Of a stretch of DNA of 64,000 bases, positions 33,085 through 42,022 are shown one piece after another. Source of the stretch: Agromyces bauzanensis. GTDB lineage: Bacteria; Actinomycetota; Actinomycetes; Actinomycetales; Microbacteriaceae. The first letter of the stretch is position 1; each line of letters begins with the position of its first letter. The stretch is taken from contig NZ_BMMD01000011.1 of the NCBI RefSeq assembly GCF_014645655.1, positions 367 to 64,366 on the forward strand. The letters run 5' to 3'. The position numbers and the translations under genes are program-made. The notes below the pieces were generated by a model. The model saw nothing but the letters and a program-made list of their open reading frames with translations. It searched no databases and was not told the origin of the DNA.

Positions 33085-33440
33085 TCATCGCTCGATCACC
33101 AGCGCCCAGTCGAACGCGCCCGCGTCGTCGGGCACGGTCGCGAGGTACCGGGCGCCTGATCTCCTCCGCGAGGAGCGTGCCGGTCTGCTCGGGCACGGAC
33201 TCGCCCGCGAACCGCGCCTCGCACTCGCCCGGTGCGTCGGGTGCGGCATCCGGGGCGACGAGCACGCCGAAGTCCTCGAGGCGGATGCCGCAGAGCTCGT
33301 CGAGCTGGGCGAGGAACCCAGCGCCCGCCATCGACCGGCGCCACCACAAGGAGAGGATGCCGTCGGCGCCACGCCCGATCGCCTGGGCGCTGAGCGCGGC
33401 CAACGGTCGGTTCGGTGCAATTCGTACCAGCACCATGGGC
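33085..33440 (-). pseudogene. GH42-like glycoside hydrolase remnant
   Basis: The minus strand reads APNRPLAALSAQAIGRGADG then ILSLWWRRSMAGAG, and after an apparent deletion LDELCGIRLEDFGVL. A frameshift gives GARYLATVPDDAGAFDWALVIER and a stop. This order resembles C-terminal parts of family 42 beta-galactosidases (SLxAVARGADGxxFFQWRxSRAGAEKFH; LGVRVEEFxPL). The catalytic region is absent. Family assignment is tentative; decay is clear from the frame change. Confidence 0.5.
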
Positions 33441-33523
33441 CGGTGGCCATTCCTCACAGGTCGCCCGGCGACGCGCGCGGTAGAGTCGAGGCGACCGAGG
33501 GGTGGCGGAATGCGGGAGGACGG

Positions 33524-34573
33524 ATGACCGACGACGGCGTCGGCACCGGCCGGAGCGCGCCCGCGACACTGCACGACGTCGCGCGCGAGGCCAATGTCTC
33601 GCTCGCCACCGCCTCGCGTTCGCTCAACGGCAGTACGCGACGCGTCAACGAGGAGTATCGCAAGCGCGTGCTCGAGGCCGCGGCACGGCTCGACTACTCT
33701 CCCAACCTCTCGGCGCAGGCCGTGGCTCGGGGCACGACCACCACGGTCGCGCTGCTCGTCGCCGACATCGCCGACCCGTACTTCTCCTCGATCGCGGCCG
33801 GCGTCGTCGCCGAGGCCGACACCGATCGCCTCATCGTGACGATGGCGGCGACCGAACGCGACCCCGAGCGCGAGCTCGAGCTGGTGCGCACCCTGCGCGG
33901 ACAGCGTCCGCGGGTCATGATCCTCGCGGGCTCGCGCCCCGCGACCGACCCCACCGAAGGTGCACTCGCCGAAGAGCTCAGGGCCTACGAACGTTCGGGC
34001 GGGCGTGTCGTGCTCATCAGTCGCAATGAGCTCGGGCTGCGCACGCTGCTCGTCGACGACCGGGGCGGCGCCGAGGCGCTCGCCAGGGAGCTCGTCGCCA
34101 TCGGCTACCGCCGGTTCGCCGTCATCACGGGCGCCGAGGGACTGCGCACCGCGGCCGACCGCGTCGACGGATTCCGCGACGGACTCGCCGCGACGGGCGG
34201 CACCCTCGACGACGACGTGATCCGCGATGCGTTCACACGCGACGGGGGCTACAGCGGCATGCGGGCCCTCCTCGAGCGGGGACTCCACGGCGTCGAACTG
34301 GTCTTCGCCGCCAACGACGTCATGGCGGTCGGCGCGCTCTCGGCGATCCGCGAGGCGGGTCTCGTGCCCGGCACGGATGTCGCGGTCGCGGGCTTCGACG
34401 ACATCCCCACGGTGCGCGACGTCACGCCCGCGCTCACCACGGTGCACGTGCCGCTCGAGGAACTCGGCCGCCGTGCCCTGCGCCTCGCGCTCGGCGACGG
34501 GGAAGCCGCCGACGAGGGCGCCGTGCAGACCGAGGTGGTGCTGCGCGAGTCCACGCCGCGAATAACCCGCTGA
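33524..34573 (+). CDS. LacI-family transcriptional regulator
   Basis: A 349-residue intact LacI repressor. The helix-turn-helix is ATLHDVAREANVSLATASRSLNGSTRRVNEEYRKRVLEAAARLDYSPN, followed by a periplasmic-binding-protein-like sensor with ELVFAANDVMAVGALSAIREAGL and VAVAGFDDIPTVRDVTPALTTV. The ATG has GGGAGGA upstream. Its natural target genes may be gone: it is bordered by the glycoside hydrolase remnant on one side and a sugar-isomerase remnant on the other. Confidence 0.9.
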   Translation: MTDDGVGTGRSAPATLHDVAREANVSLATASRSLNGSTRRVNEEYRKRVLEAAARLDYSPNLSAQAVARGTTTTVALLVADIADPYFSSIAAGVVAEADTDRLIVTMAATERDPERELELVRTLRGQRPRVMILAGSRPATDPTEGALAEELRAYERSGGRVVLISRNELGLRTLLVDDRGGAEALARELVAIGYRRFAVITGAEGLRTAADRVDGFRDGLAATGGTLDDDVIRDAFTRDGGYSGMRALLERGLHGVELVFAANDVMAVGALSAIREAGLVPGTDVAVAGFDDIPTVRDVTPALTTVHVPLEELGRRALRLALGDGEAADEGAVQTEVVLRESTPRITR

Positions 34574-34847
34574 GCCGCACGCCCGCGCGCTGAGCAGGAC
34601 GCCCACGGCCGGTCCCGAAGTCCGCTCACCCGCGGGTCGAGGAGGCCGCCCGCGGCCGTTTCGAAACCCGCTGAGCCGCGGCATCCGTTCGGGGCATCCG
34701 CTCGCCCGCGGCATCGCGGTGCACAACCGGCGGTCATACGATCCGCCGCGCTGCGCAGTGCCCGCACAGGCCGGCGCGCACGATCGGATATCCGCCGGAA
34801 TGGACGACCCAACCGGGCGGCGAGTGGATGCCTCGGGACCTGTGTTG
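34574..34847. other. Intergenic region with a dispersed repeat
   Basis: No gene is seen. It contains an intergenic copy of the GGGTCGAGGAGG...TTTCGAAACCC element at 34633-34670 and several GGCATCCG words near 34681-34712. Confidence 0.5.
34633..34670. repeat. Intergenic copy of the GGTCGAGGAG/TTTCGAAACC element
   Basis: CGGGTCGAGGAGGC at one end and GTTTCGAAACCCG at the other, with a GCCGCCCGCGGC core that can pair internally. Same ends as the two copies inside the HerA-like gene. Confidence 0.65.
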
Positions 34848-35028
34848 CGCCATCGACTTCGCGGCGCTCACCCGCGCCGTCGAGGCGGGCGGGTACACGG
34901 GCGACATCGAGGTGGAGATCTTCAACCAGGAGATCTGGGATGCCCCGTGGCCCGAGGTGGTGGCCCGCACCGCCGAGGCGTTCGACACCGCGGTCGGCCC
35001 GCACCTCGCGGCATCCGTCACCGCCTGA
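34848..35028 (+). pseudogene. C-terminal remnant of a sugar phosphate isomerase/epimerase
   Basis: The plus-strand frame reads IDFAALTRAVEAGGYTGDIE and VEIFNQEIWDAPWPEVVART to a stop at 35028. This is the C-terminus of AP-endonuclease-2-like TIM-barrel isomerases (IolE type; GYTGDIEVEIFN is typical). Everything upstream of roughly 34848 is missing. Such genes often accompany ThuA-like and LacI genes, as here. Confidence 0.7.
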
Positions 35029-35050
35029 GTGCTGCCGGCCGGCACGCCCC

Positions 35051-35110
35051 TGCGCCAGAATCATCACCTCTGCGCCACTTCGGCTGGCGCGGAGGCCGCG
35101 CAAGTGGCGC
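35051..35110. repeat. Intergenic GCGCCA-type palindromic element
   Basis: GCGCCACTT (35072-35080) pairs with AAGTGGCGC (35102-35110); further TGCGCCA and TGGCGCG words flank it. The string CACCTCTGCGCC is shared with the hairpin element at 58251-58262. Confidence 0.5.
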
Positions 35111-35182
35111 GGGCTGGCGCGGGAGCAGACAGACGGTGGCGCATGCGCGGGCGCCCACCGGCACGGCACGCTCAGCCGCGGC

Positions 35183-36511
35183 TCAGCCGATGCGCGTGAT
35201 CGCCGGCATCACGTAGGATCCGTCGAACATCGCGGCGCGGGGCTGGTAGACGCGCAGCATCGGCCGGAAGTCGCCCTCGGGCGTCGGCAGCCAGTTCGCT
35301 GCGGCGATCTCGTCGTCGGGGCGCTCGTGCTGCATGCGAATGGCGAGCGAGCCGTCGTCGCCCATGACGATGCCGGGCGTGCGGTCGCCGATCGAGTACC
35401 GCCGGATCGGATTCGCGACGAGATAGAAGTCGGGCATCGAGTACATCGTGATCGACCAGAACGCGTCGGCGGGCGGCAGCTCGGCGAGCCGCAGCTCATA
35501 GGCGTGCGCACCGTTCAGCTGCTCGCCGGCGGCGTCGGCGTAGACGCCCGCGTAGTAGGCCTCGTACCCGTGGTTGCCCCAGAGCCCGCCGCGGGCGGAG
35601 CTCGCGCGCACCTCATACGACTTCTCGCGGTCGGCGATCTTCCACTCGGGCGCGTCGATCGTGCCGAGCCCGAGGTGGTCGACGTTGTAGTCGAAGACGT
35701 GCGGCATGCCCTGCCACCCGTTCACGGGGGCGTCCCCGCCCTCGCGCGCGAGTTCCTCGACCCGGTTGCGGCCCGCCGCGAAGGCGTGCTCCAGGTGCTC
35801 GTCGAGGTCGCGTGCCACGACGCCGTACGGGTTGCCGGGGTCGGTGAGGCCGTAGTCCGCGAACCGGGCGAGGTAGGCGCGATCCGCCTCGGACGGCGGG
35901 AACGCCTGGCTCCATCGCCGCAACAACTCCCAGAAGCGCAGGTGCTCGGTGATGCCGGACGCCTCGTGCGGGATGCCGCGCAGCGGCCCGTTGCCGTCCA
36001 TCGGGGTGAGCGTGAGCTGCGCCTGCAGTGCGCGCACCCGCGGCACGTCGTCGTCGCCCTCGACCGCGAGGCGACCCACGATCGTCGTGATGTCCGTGGG
36101 CGACGCGATCACCGGCACACCGTCGGGCACCTCGCCCGACCAACCGGGCGGCGTGATGAGGAAGGTGCCCTCGGCCGTTCCGGTGGCGCGCCGACCGACG
36201 TAGGCGAAGTTGTTCGTCCACGCATCGACGAACTGCAGCACGTAGTAGGCGCCCCCGGTGTCGGGCACGTGCAGCACGAGCGGTCCGCCCGACAGGTCGA
36301 GCTGCGCGATCGAGTAGATGGTGTCGTTGTTGACGCTGACGAACGGTTCGTCGGGCGTGGCAAGCGACGTGCCGTGGGCGAAGGCGTTGAACCCGGCAGC
36401 GGGCAGCGCACCCATGCCGTGCTCGGCGATCGCGTGCAACGATGACACGTTGTAGACGAGCGGATAGCCGAACACGTACACGTCCACAAGGTGGCGCTCG
36501 GTCCAGTCCAT
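35183..36511 (-). CDS. DUF1254/DUF1214 domain protein
   Basis: A 442-residue protein starting MDWTERHLVDVYVFGYPLVYN after a GGGGGAGG site. The DUF1254 half has YVFGYPLV and VSVNNDTIYSIAQLDLSGGPLVLHVPDTGGAYYVLQFVDAWTNNF. The DUF1214 half has FWSITMYSMPDFYLVANPIRRYSIGDRTPG and NWLPTPEGDFRPMLRVYQP. The family is widespread and biochemically poorly understood. No signal peptide is seen. It is third in a minus-strand unit behind a membrane protein and a STAND ATPase, with gaps of 43 and 44 bp. Confidence 0.85.
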   Translation of the reverse strand: MDWTERHLVDVYVFGYPLVYNVSSLHAIAEHGMGALPAAGFNAFAHGTSLATPDEPFVSVNNDTIYSIAQLDLSGGPLVLHVPDTGGAYYVLQFVDAWTNNFAYVGRRATGTAEGTFLITPPGWSGEVPDGVPVIASPTDITTIVGRLAVEGDDDVPRVRALQAQLTLTPMDGNGPLRGIPHEASGITEHLRFWELLRRWSQAFPPSEADRAYLARFADYGLTDPGNPYGVVARDLDEHLEHAFAAGRNRVEELAREGGDAPVNGWQGMPHVFDYNVDHLGLGTIDAPEWKIADREKSYEVRASSARGGLWGNHGYEAYYAGVYADAAGEQLNGAHAYELRLAELPPADAFWSITMYSMPDFYLVANPIRRYSIGDRTPGIVMGDDGSLAIRMQHERPDDEIAAANWLPTPEGDFRPMLRVYQPRAAMFDGSYVMPAITRIG

Positions 36512-36554
36512 GGAACCTCCCCCGTTCCGGCGCCCACCGGAACCGGGCACTCCC

Positions 36555-37433
36555 TCACAGGCTAGCGGCGCGCCGTCGTTCCAGCGAGACGTAGAACGCC
36601 GCGTACACGGCGGCCGAGACGACCATGCCCACCGCGAACATCGCGGCGCTCGGCCGCTCCCACGCGAGGTCGCCGAATCGCACCGCGATCACGATCAGGA
36701 TGCACGCGAGACTCACGAGCTGCGCCTGGAAGACCCGCCGGAATGCCGACCACCTGGGGTCCCACAGCATCCACACGTTCACGAGGCCCGGGAGCGCCAG
36801 CACGGCGCCGACGATCCGCGCCGAGAGCGGGGCGACGTCCCACGCCCACGTGTCGACGAGGATCGACGGCACGGCGAAGAGCACCAGCCCGGTGAGTGTC
36901 GCGGCGGCGCCCACCAGCGCGAGCACGTACCGCCACGGCGGCGGGATCGAAACGTCCGGGGCCTCGGGCTCGCCGTCGTCCTCGCCCCGCTGCAGGATGA
37001 TCGCGGCGAGCACGAGCACCGGCGTCGTGACGTAGAGCACGACCCATGTGATGAACGACAGGTGCCCGAAGTGGAAGCGGTCCCAGTGCAGGAACGTCGC
37101 CGCGCTCGCGAGGCTCGCGAACACGAGCACCGCCGGGAACCCGTGCCGCACCCGGTGCCACTTGCGCTGCACGGCGACCTGGGAGAAGAACCAGATGCCG
37201 CCCGCGTACGCCGACCCGAGCAGCATGGCCGTGATCGGCGGCTCGATCGTCCACGCGAAGTGCTGCTCGGTGCCGCCCGGCAGCACGAGCAGCAGGAACG
37301 CCGCAACGACGAGGAACGGGATGATGACGTAGGCGAGCACGCGCGTGTACGCCCGAATGCGGTCGAGGGCGCCCGCACGGTGCCGCTCGGCGGCGCCCGG
37401 GCCTCCACCTGGGTCGGGTGCGATGCTGCTCAT
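36555..37433 (-). CDS. Multi-pass membrane protein, unknown
   Basis: A 292-residue protein with about eight hydrophobic stretches, beginning after a 28-residue polar segment. Hallmarks include an aromatic loop WDRFHFGHLSFITWVVLYVTTPVLVLA and a C-terminal ERRRAASL. A GAGGAGG site precedes the ATG. Close spacing to the upstream STAND gene (44 bp) and the downstream DUF1254 gene (43 bp) suggests one transcript. I do not recognise a named family. Confidence 0.7.
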   Translation of the reverse strand: MSSIAPDPGGGPGAAERHRAGALDRIRAYTRVLAYVIIPFLVVAAFLLLVLPGGTEQHFAWTIEPPITAMLLGSAYAGGIWFFSQVAVQRKWHRVRHGFPAVLVFASLASAATFLHWDRFHFGHLSFITWVVLYVTTPVLVLAAIILQRGEDDGEPEAPDVSIPPPWRYVLALVGAAATLTGLVLFAVPSILVDTWAWDVAPLSARIVGAVLALPGLVNVWMLWDPRWSAFRRVFQAQLVSLACILIVIAVRFGDLAWERPSAAMFAVGMVVSAAVYAAFYVSLERRRAASL

Positions 37434-37477
37434 CGGGTGCCTCCTCGGGTCGGGGCGGATGCCGCGGGGCGGCGATG

Positions 37478-40087
37478 TCAGGTCACGGGTGCCGTGGCGT
37501 CCGCGGTGCTTCGCTGCATCGCGTACGCGACGGCGTCGTCGACATGCAGCCGCCGCCCGCGCACGCGAGCTGCCTCGAGCGCGTCGCCGTCCGGGCCGGC
37601 GAGGATGCCGTCGACGAATTGCTGGTGGAAACTGAAGGACGGTGCGTTGTAGGTACCCGTGCGCTCACGCACGACTTGCGCCGCTCCGAGGAGCATTCCG
37701 GCGCGCTCCACGTCGCCCACGCCGGCGGCGACCGCGGTGAGGCCTTCGAGCCCGTAGGCGACGCCCTCGTCGTGATGCAGTTTCGCAGAGAGCGCGAGGC
37801 TCTGTTCGAAGCAGTCGCGCGCGACCGCGAGATCGCCGAGCAGGACCTCGGCCCACCCACGGTGGTGCAGGGCGATCGCCTCGCCCAGGTCGTCGCGCTG
37901 GCGCCGTGCCACGGCGAGGCTCTCGTCGAAGCGTGCGAGTGCCGCCTGCACGTCGTGCGTGAGGAGGGCGACGCGGCCGAGTGTGACGAGGGCCATCGCC
38001 TCGCCCCACGTGTCGCCGGCCTCCCGGAACAGGGCGACGCTTCCCTCGAGCGCGTCGTCGGCCCGGGCGGTGTCGGGTTCGCGTGCACCGAGGAGAGCGA
38101 GGGCGAGGGAGATGAGCGCGAGCGCCTCACCGGATCGCTCGCCCTCGCGCCGGAACAGTGCCGCACTCTCACTGAGCCCCGGCACGAGCCAATCGTCGGG
38201 GTCTTGCCAGAACGCGTTCGCTCGGTCGAAGTAGAGCGCCGTGGCACGGGTGAGATCATCGAGCTCGTCACCCGAGTCGAGCACCTCGCGCATCCAGCCC
38301 AGCACTTCCCCGAGGTGTCCGTCGACCCACCAGTAGACGTAGAGCGTCCACGCGAAGTGCGCGGCCGTGGCCCACTGACGCGTGTCGAGCAGGTGCCGCA
38401 TCGCGGCACGGATATCGTCGCCCTCCTCGTGGAGACGCTCGATCCACCCGAGCTGGCCGGGGCCCTCGAGCTCGAACCGCGATTGCGCTCCCAGTCGCAC
38501 GAAGTACTGGGCGTGACTGTCGCGGAGCGCGGCGGCATCCGGCCGTGTCCCCAACCGCTCGAGCGCGTACTCGCGCACGGTCGAGAGCATGGCGAACACC
38601 GCCCGGTCGCCGCGGTCCTCCTGTCGCACGAGGCTGCCGTCGACGAGCGCGCCGAGGTCGTCGAGGATGTCTGCATCGGGGATGCCCTCTGCCATCCACT
38701 CGGCGGCCTCGAGCGTGAAGCCGCCCGCGAACAGCCCCAGCCTGGTGAGCAGGTCCTGCTCCGACGCGCTGAGGAGCTGGGTGCTCCATTCGATCGTCGA
38801 ACGGATCGTGCGCTGGCGCTCGGGCAGGTCGCGCACTCCACCGCCGAGCTCGAGCAGGCGCTCGTCGAGCCGCTCGAGCAGCTGCGCCGGCGTGAGAACC
38901 CGCCCGCGCGCGGCGGCGAGCTCGATCGCGAGCGGTACACCGTCGAGCGCGATGCAGATGCGCTCCACGTCCTCGACGTTCTCATCGGTGAGCTCGAAGT
39001 CGGGCTTCACGGCGCGAGTCCGCTCGACGAACAGGTCCACCGACGGTGCGGCGAGTGCGCGCGCCACGTCGGGTCCGCGCCGCAGGTCGGGCATCCCGAG
39101 CGGGCCGAGCTCGACGCCGTGCTCGCCCGTCAGCCGCAGGAGGATGCGACTCGTGGCGAGCACCGTGAGGTCCGGAGCATCCGTGAGCAGCGACCGGATC
39201 GCGGGGGCCGCGTCGAGGACCTGCTCGAGGTTGTCGAGCAGGAGGAGCATCCGGCGGTCGCGCACCGCCATGCGGAGCTTCTCGTCGAGCGTGCCGTCGC
39301 CGATGTCGCGGATGCCGAGGGCGTTCGCGATGGCCGCGGGCACGAGTTGCGGGTCCGTCACGGGTGCGAGGTCGACGAATGCGATGCCGCCGTGGAACCG
39401 GTCGCGCACCCGGCCTGCGGCCTCGATCGACAGTCGGCTCTTGCCGATGCCGCCGGCGCCGGTGATGGTGACGAGGCGCACGTCGTCGTCGGTGAGGAGG
39501 CTCACGACCGTCTCGAGTTCCCGCTCCCGGCCGACGAGGGCCGTGAGCGCCGCCGGCAGCTCGACCGTGCCGCCCATCCCGGCGTCGGGTTCGCCCGGCG
39601 CTCCGGTCGCCCGGGTGAACCGCTCGGCGAGCAGCGTCGCGAGGTCGCCGCGCACGAGCTCGGCGAGATGGTCGGCGTCGTTGAAGTACGCGTACGAGGC
39701 GCGATCGTCGCCCTTGATGCGAGCGAGCAGTTCCACGAGGCGCGGTTCGCGCTCGCCGTCCTCCTTCACGTAGACGAGCTTCGGCAGCTCCGGCGGTGCC
39801 AGACGATACTCGTCCTCCAGCCCGGAGACGTCGTCGCCGGGCGCCACCCACCCGTACCTCGCGCCGTAGAGTCCGAGGAAGATGTCGCTCTGCGCGAGGT
39901 AGGCGCGGTAGAGCTCGCGCGGTGGGTGCGGACGGGCGCCGAGTTCGAACATGACGGGCGCGAGGTGGAGCTGCTCGATCGCCGCACGGACGGCTCGGCG
40001 TTCCGGCGCGAGCTCCCGCAGCGTCGAGCTCACGAAGACGCGCAGACGCTGATCGGGAGTGCGGATGGCCGGGTCCGCCGGACTCAT
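37478..40087 (-). CDS. DUF4062-STAND ATPase-TPR protein
   Basis: An 869-residue three-part protein. Residues 14-140 form a DUF4062 domain (RLRVFVSSTLRELAPERRAV, SDIFLGLYGARYGWVAPG). Residues ~175-420 form a STAND/NB-ARC ATPase with Walker A GAGGIGKS (210-217), Walker B MLLLLDN, the TSR sensor and GVPLAIELAAARGR. A winged-helix segment and then TPR-like repeats (~560-840) follow. In actinobacteria this ATPase-TPR chassis usually carries a regulatory N-terminus. DUF4062 has been proposed as a signalling/effector domain in conflict-type NTPases. Start ATG 40087 is chosen because the longer frame overlaps the divergent gene's promoter. Confidence 0.85.
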   Translation of the reverse strand: MSPADPAIRTPDQRLRVFVSSTLRELAPERRAVRAAIEQLHLAPVMFELGARPHPPRELYRAYLAQSDIFLGLYGARYGWVAPGDDVSGLEDEYRLAPPELPKLVYVKEDGEREPRLVELLARIKGDDRASYAYFNDADHLAELVRGDLATLLAERFTRATGAPGEPDAGMGGTVELPAALTALVGRERELETVVSLLTDDDVRLVTITGAGGIGKSRLSIEAAGRVRDRFHGGIAFVDLAPVTDPQLVPAAIANALGIRDIGDGTLDEKLRMAVRDRRMLLLLDNLEQVLDAAPAIRSLLTDAPDLTVLATSRILLRLTGEHGVELGPLGMPDLRRGPDVARALAAPSVDLFVERTRAVKPDFELTDENVEDVERICIALDGVPLAIELAAARGRVLTPAQLLERLDERLLELGGGVRDLPERQRTIRSTIEWSTQLLSASEQDLLTRLGLFAGGFTLEAAEWMAEGIPDADILDDLGALVDGSLVRQEDRGDRAVFAMLSTVREYALERLGTRPDAAALRDSHAQYFVRLGAQSRFELEGPGQLGWIERLHEEGDDIRAAMRHLLDTRQWATAAHFAWTLYVYWWVDGHLGEVLGWMREVLDSGDELDDLTRATALYFDRANAFWQDPDDWLVPGLSESAALFRREGERSGEALALISLALALLGAREPDTARADDALEGSVALFREAGDTWGEAMALVTLGRVALLTHDVQAALARFDESLAVARRQRDDLGEAIALHHRGWAEVLLGDLAVARDCFEQSLALSAKLHHDEGVAYGLEGLTAVAAGVGDVERAGMLLGAAQVVRERTGTYNAPSFSFHQQFVDGILAGPDGDALEAARVRGRRLHVDDAVAYAMQRSTADATAPVT

Positions 40088-40172
40088 GCCTGAAGTCTGG
40101 TCCACGCGGCGCGCCGGTGTAAACCCCAGTCCGGGCGGGATCGCCGCGCTGGTGTCGCCCGGAGCGCGGCGG

Positions 40173-40178
40173 TACACT
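40173..40178 (+). promoter_or_regulatory. Candidate -10 for the flavoprotein gene
   Basis: TACACT at 40173-40178 in the 144-bp divergent region, predicting a start near 40185 and a leader of about 47 bases. The -35 is not clear. Confidence 0.4.
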
Positions 40179-40231
40179 CGCCGCGTGGCGGCCCCGGCCG
40201 CCGCATCGTGCCGCTCCGAGAGGACGAACGC

Positions 40232-41938
40232 GTGGACGCCCGTGACCATCGGCAGCCGGCGATCCTCGTGGTCGCCGCCGACCCGGGCGCACGCGCCGCG
40301 GTGCTGGAGCCCCTCGGCCGACGGTACTCGGCCGACTACCGGATCCTCGACGCGGATGTCCCCGCGCGCGCCGTCGAGGTCATCGACGAGCTGCACGCGG
40401 CCGGCGGCGACCTTGCGCTCGTGCTCGCGGACGACGCGTCGCCCGTCGCGGGCCACGAGACCGCGTTCGCCGCGGCCCGTCGGCACTTCCCGGACGTGCG
40501 GCGCGGCCTCGTGATCGAGTGGGGCGCCTGGGCGGACCGCACGACCGCGCAGACGGTGCTCGAGCTGATGTCGCACGTGCAGATCGACTACTACGTCCTG
40601 CGCCCGGTGCACTCCCCCGACGAATCGTTCCACCGGGCGGTGACCGACTTCCTGCGCGAGTGGGAGGCGGCCGTGGGCAAGCGGCACCGTGGCTTCACGG
40701 TGATCGGCGACGACGTGCAGCCGCGCACGCACGTGCTGCGGAGCCTCCTCGCCCGGGGCGGCGTGCCGACCGAGCACCTCGAGCCCGACGCGGCCGACGC
40801 GATGGCGCTCCTCGCGGAGGCGGGCGTCGACTACGGCGGTGCGCCGCTCGTCCGCACCGCCGACGGGCGGGTGCTCGTGGATCCCGACGACGCGGCGCTC
40901 GCCCGCGCGTACGGCCTCGACACGTCACTGCCCGACGGGACGGTGGACCTCGCCGTCGTGGGCGCCGGACCCGCGGGTCTCGCCGCGGCGGTGTACGCGG
41001 CATCCGAGGGGCTCGACACCCTCGTACTCGAGGGCGAGTCGATCGGCGGTCAGGCCGGGTCGAGCTCGCTCATCCGCAACTACCTCGGGTTCTCACGGGG
41101 CGTCTCGGGCTCGGAGCTCGCGCAGCGCGCCTACCAGCAGGCGTGGGTGTTCGGCGCCCGATTCGCGCACACCCGCCGCGTGGCCGGGCTGCGCATCGTC
41201 GACGGCGGCTTCGAGCTCGACGTGGCGCCCGACGGCGACGTGGTGCGCGCACGCGCGGTCGTGCTCGCCACGGGCGTCAGCTACCGCCGGCTCTCGGCGC
41301 CCGGCCTTCAGCCCTTCGTCGGGGCATCCGTCTTCTACGGCGCCTCCTCCGTGGAGGCGCGTGCCCAGTCGGGTCGCGACGTGCTCGTGGTGGGGGGCGG
41401 CAACTCGGCCGGCCAGGCGGCGCTGCACCTCGCCCGCTACGCCCGCACGGTGTCGCTGGTGGTGCGCGGCGACTCGCTGGCCGCCAGCATGTCGCGGTAC
41501 CTCATCGACCAGTTGGATGCCGCGGGCGTGGGGCTGATCACGGGTTCCCGGGTCGTCGATGCGGGTGCGGCCGAGGCCGACCGGCTCGACCACGTCGTGC
41601 TCGAGCGCGTGGACTCCGGCGAGCGCCTCGAGGTTCCCGCGGCGGCGGTGTTCATCACGATCGGCGCACGACCGCACACGGAGTGGCTGCCGCCCGAAGT
41701 GCTGCGCGACCGCTGGGGCTCGGTCATCACGGGACCCGACGTGCTCGCCGAGGGCGGGCGGCGGGCGTGGCTCGGCGACGAGGGCGGCCCGTCGCCGCTC
41801 GAGACGTCGGTGCCGGGCTGCTTCGCGGTCGGCGACGCGCGCCGCGGGTCGGTGAAGCGCGTCGCGTCGGCGGTCGGCGAGGGCTCGGTCGTCGTGTCGT
41901 CGGTGCACGCGCACCTCGGGCCGCACGCGGGCGGCTGA
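40232..41938 (+). CDS. Receiver-like domain fused to thioredoxin-reductase-like flavoprotein
   Basis: A 568-residue protein. Residues ~8-130 look like a response-regulator receiver (AILVVAADPGARAAVLEPLGRRY), then a thioredoxin/glutaredoxin-like stretch (~145-225). A two-dinucleotide-domain reductase follows: FAD motif LAVVGAGPAGLAAAVYAASEG, NYLGFSRGVSG, ATGVSYRRL, NAD(P)H motif DVLVVGGGNSAGQAAL, and FAVGDARRGSVKRVASAVGEG. The CxxC redox pair of thioredoxin reductase is absent (VFYGASSVEARA in its place), as in other fused receiver-TrxR proteins. GTG 40232 has GAGAGG upstream. Substrate unknown. Confidence 0.83.
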   Translation: MDARDHRQPAILVVAADPGARAAVLEPLGRRYSADYRILDADVPARAVEVIDELHAAGGDLALVLADDASPVAGHETAFAAARRHFPDVRRGLVIEWGAWADRTTAQTVLELMSHVQIDYYVLRPVHSPDESFHRAVTDFLREWEAAVGKRHRGFTVIGDDVQPRTHVLRSLLARGGVPTEHLEPDAADAMALLAEAGVDYGGAPLVRTADGRVLVDPDDAALARAYGLDTSLPDGTVDLAVVGAGPAGLAAAVYAASEGLDTLVLEGESIGGQAGSSSLIRNYLGFSRGVSGSELAQRAYQQAWVFGARFAHTRRVAGLRIVDGGFELDVAPDGDVVRARAVVLATGVSYRRLSAPGLQPFVGASVFYGASSVEARAQSGRDVLVVGGGNSAGQAALHLARYARTVSLVVRGDSLAASMSRYLIDQLDAAGVGLITGSRVVDAGAAEADRLDHVVLERVDSGERLEVPAAAVFITIGARPHTEWLPPEVLRDRWGSVITGPDVLAEGGRRAWLGDEGGPSPLETSVPGCFAVGDARRGSVKRVASAVGEGSVVVSSVHAHLGPHAGG

Positions 41939-42022
41939 GCGGGCCGGGCCGCGAGTTCGCCGGGTCGGCGTCCCAGGCCGCCGGCGGGCTCCCCACTCAG
42001 GCTCGCTCGCTACGCTGGGTCG

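Noticed and set aside
36510-37652. A 380-codon plus-strand open frame opposite the membrane-protein gene
   Set aside because: Its product is almost all Arg/His/Glu with no motifs, as expected for antisense frames in very GC-rich DNA; the minus-strand membrane protein and its ribosome binding site are convincing.
37418-40093. An 891-codon plus-strand frame opposite the STAND ATPase gene
   Set aside because: Low-complexity Arg/Val/Glu/His composition and no start signals; the minus strand has clear Walker motifs.
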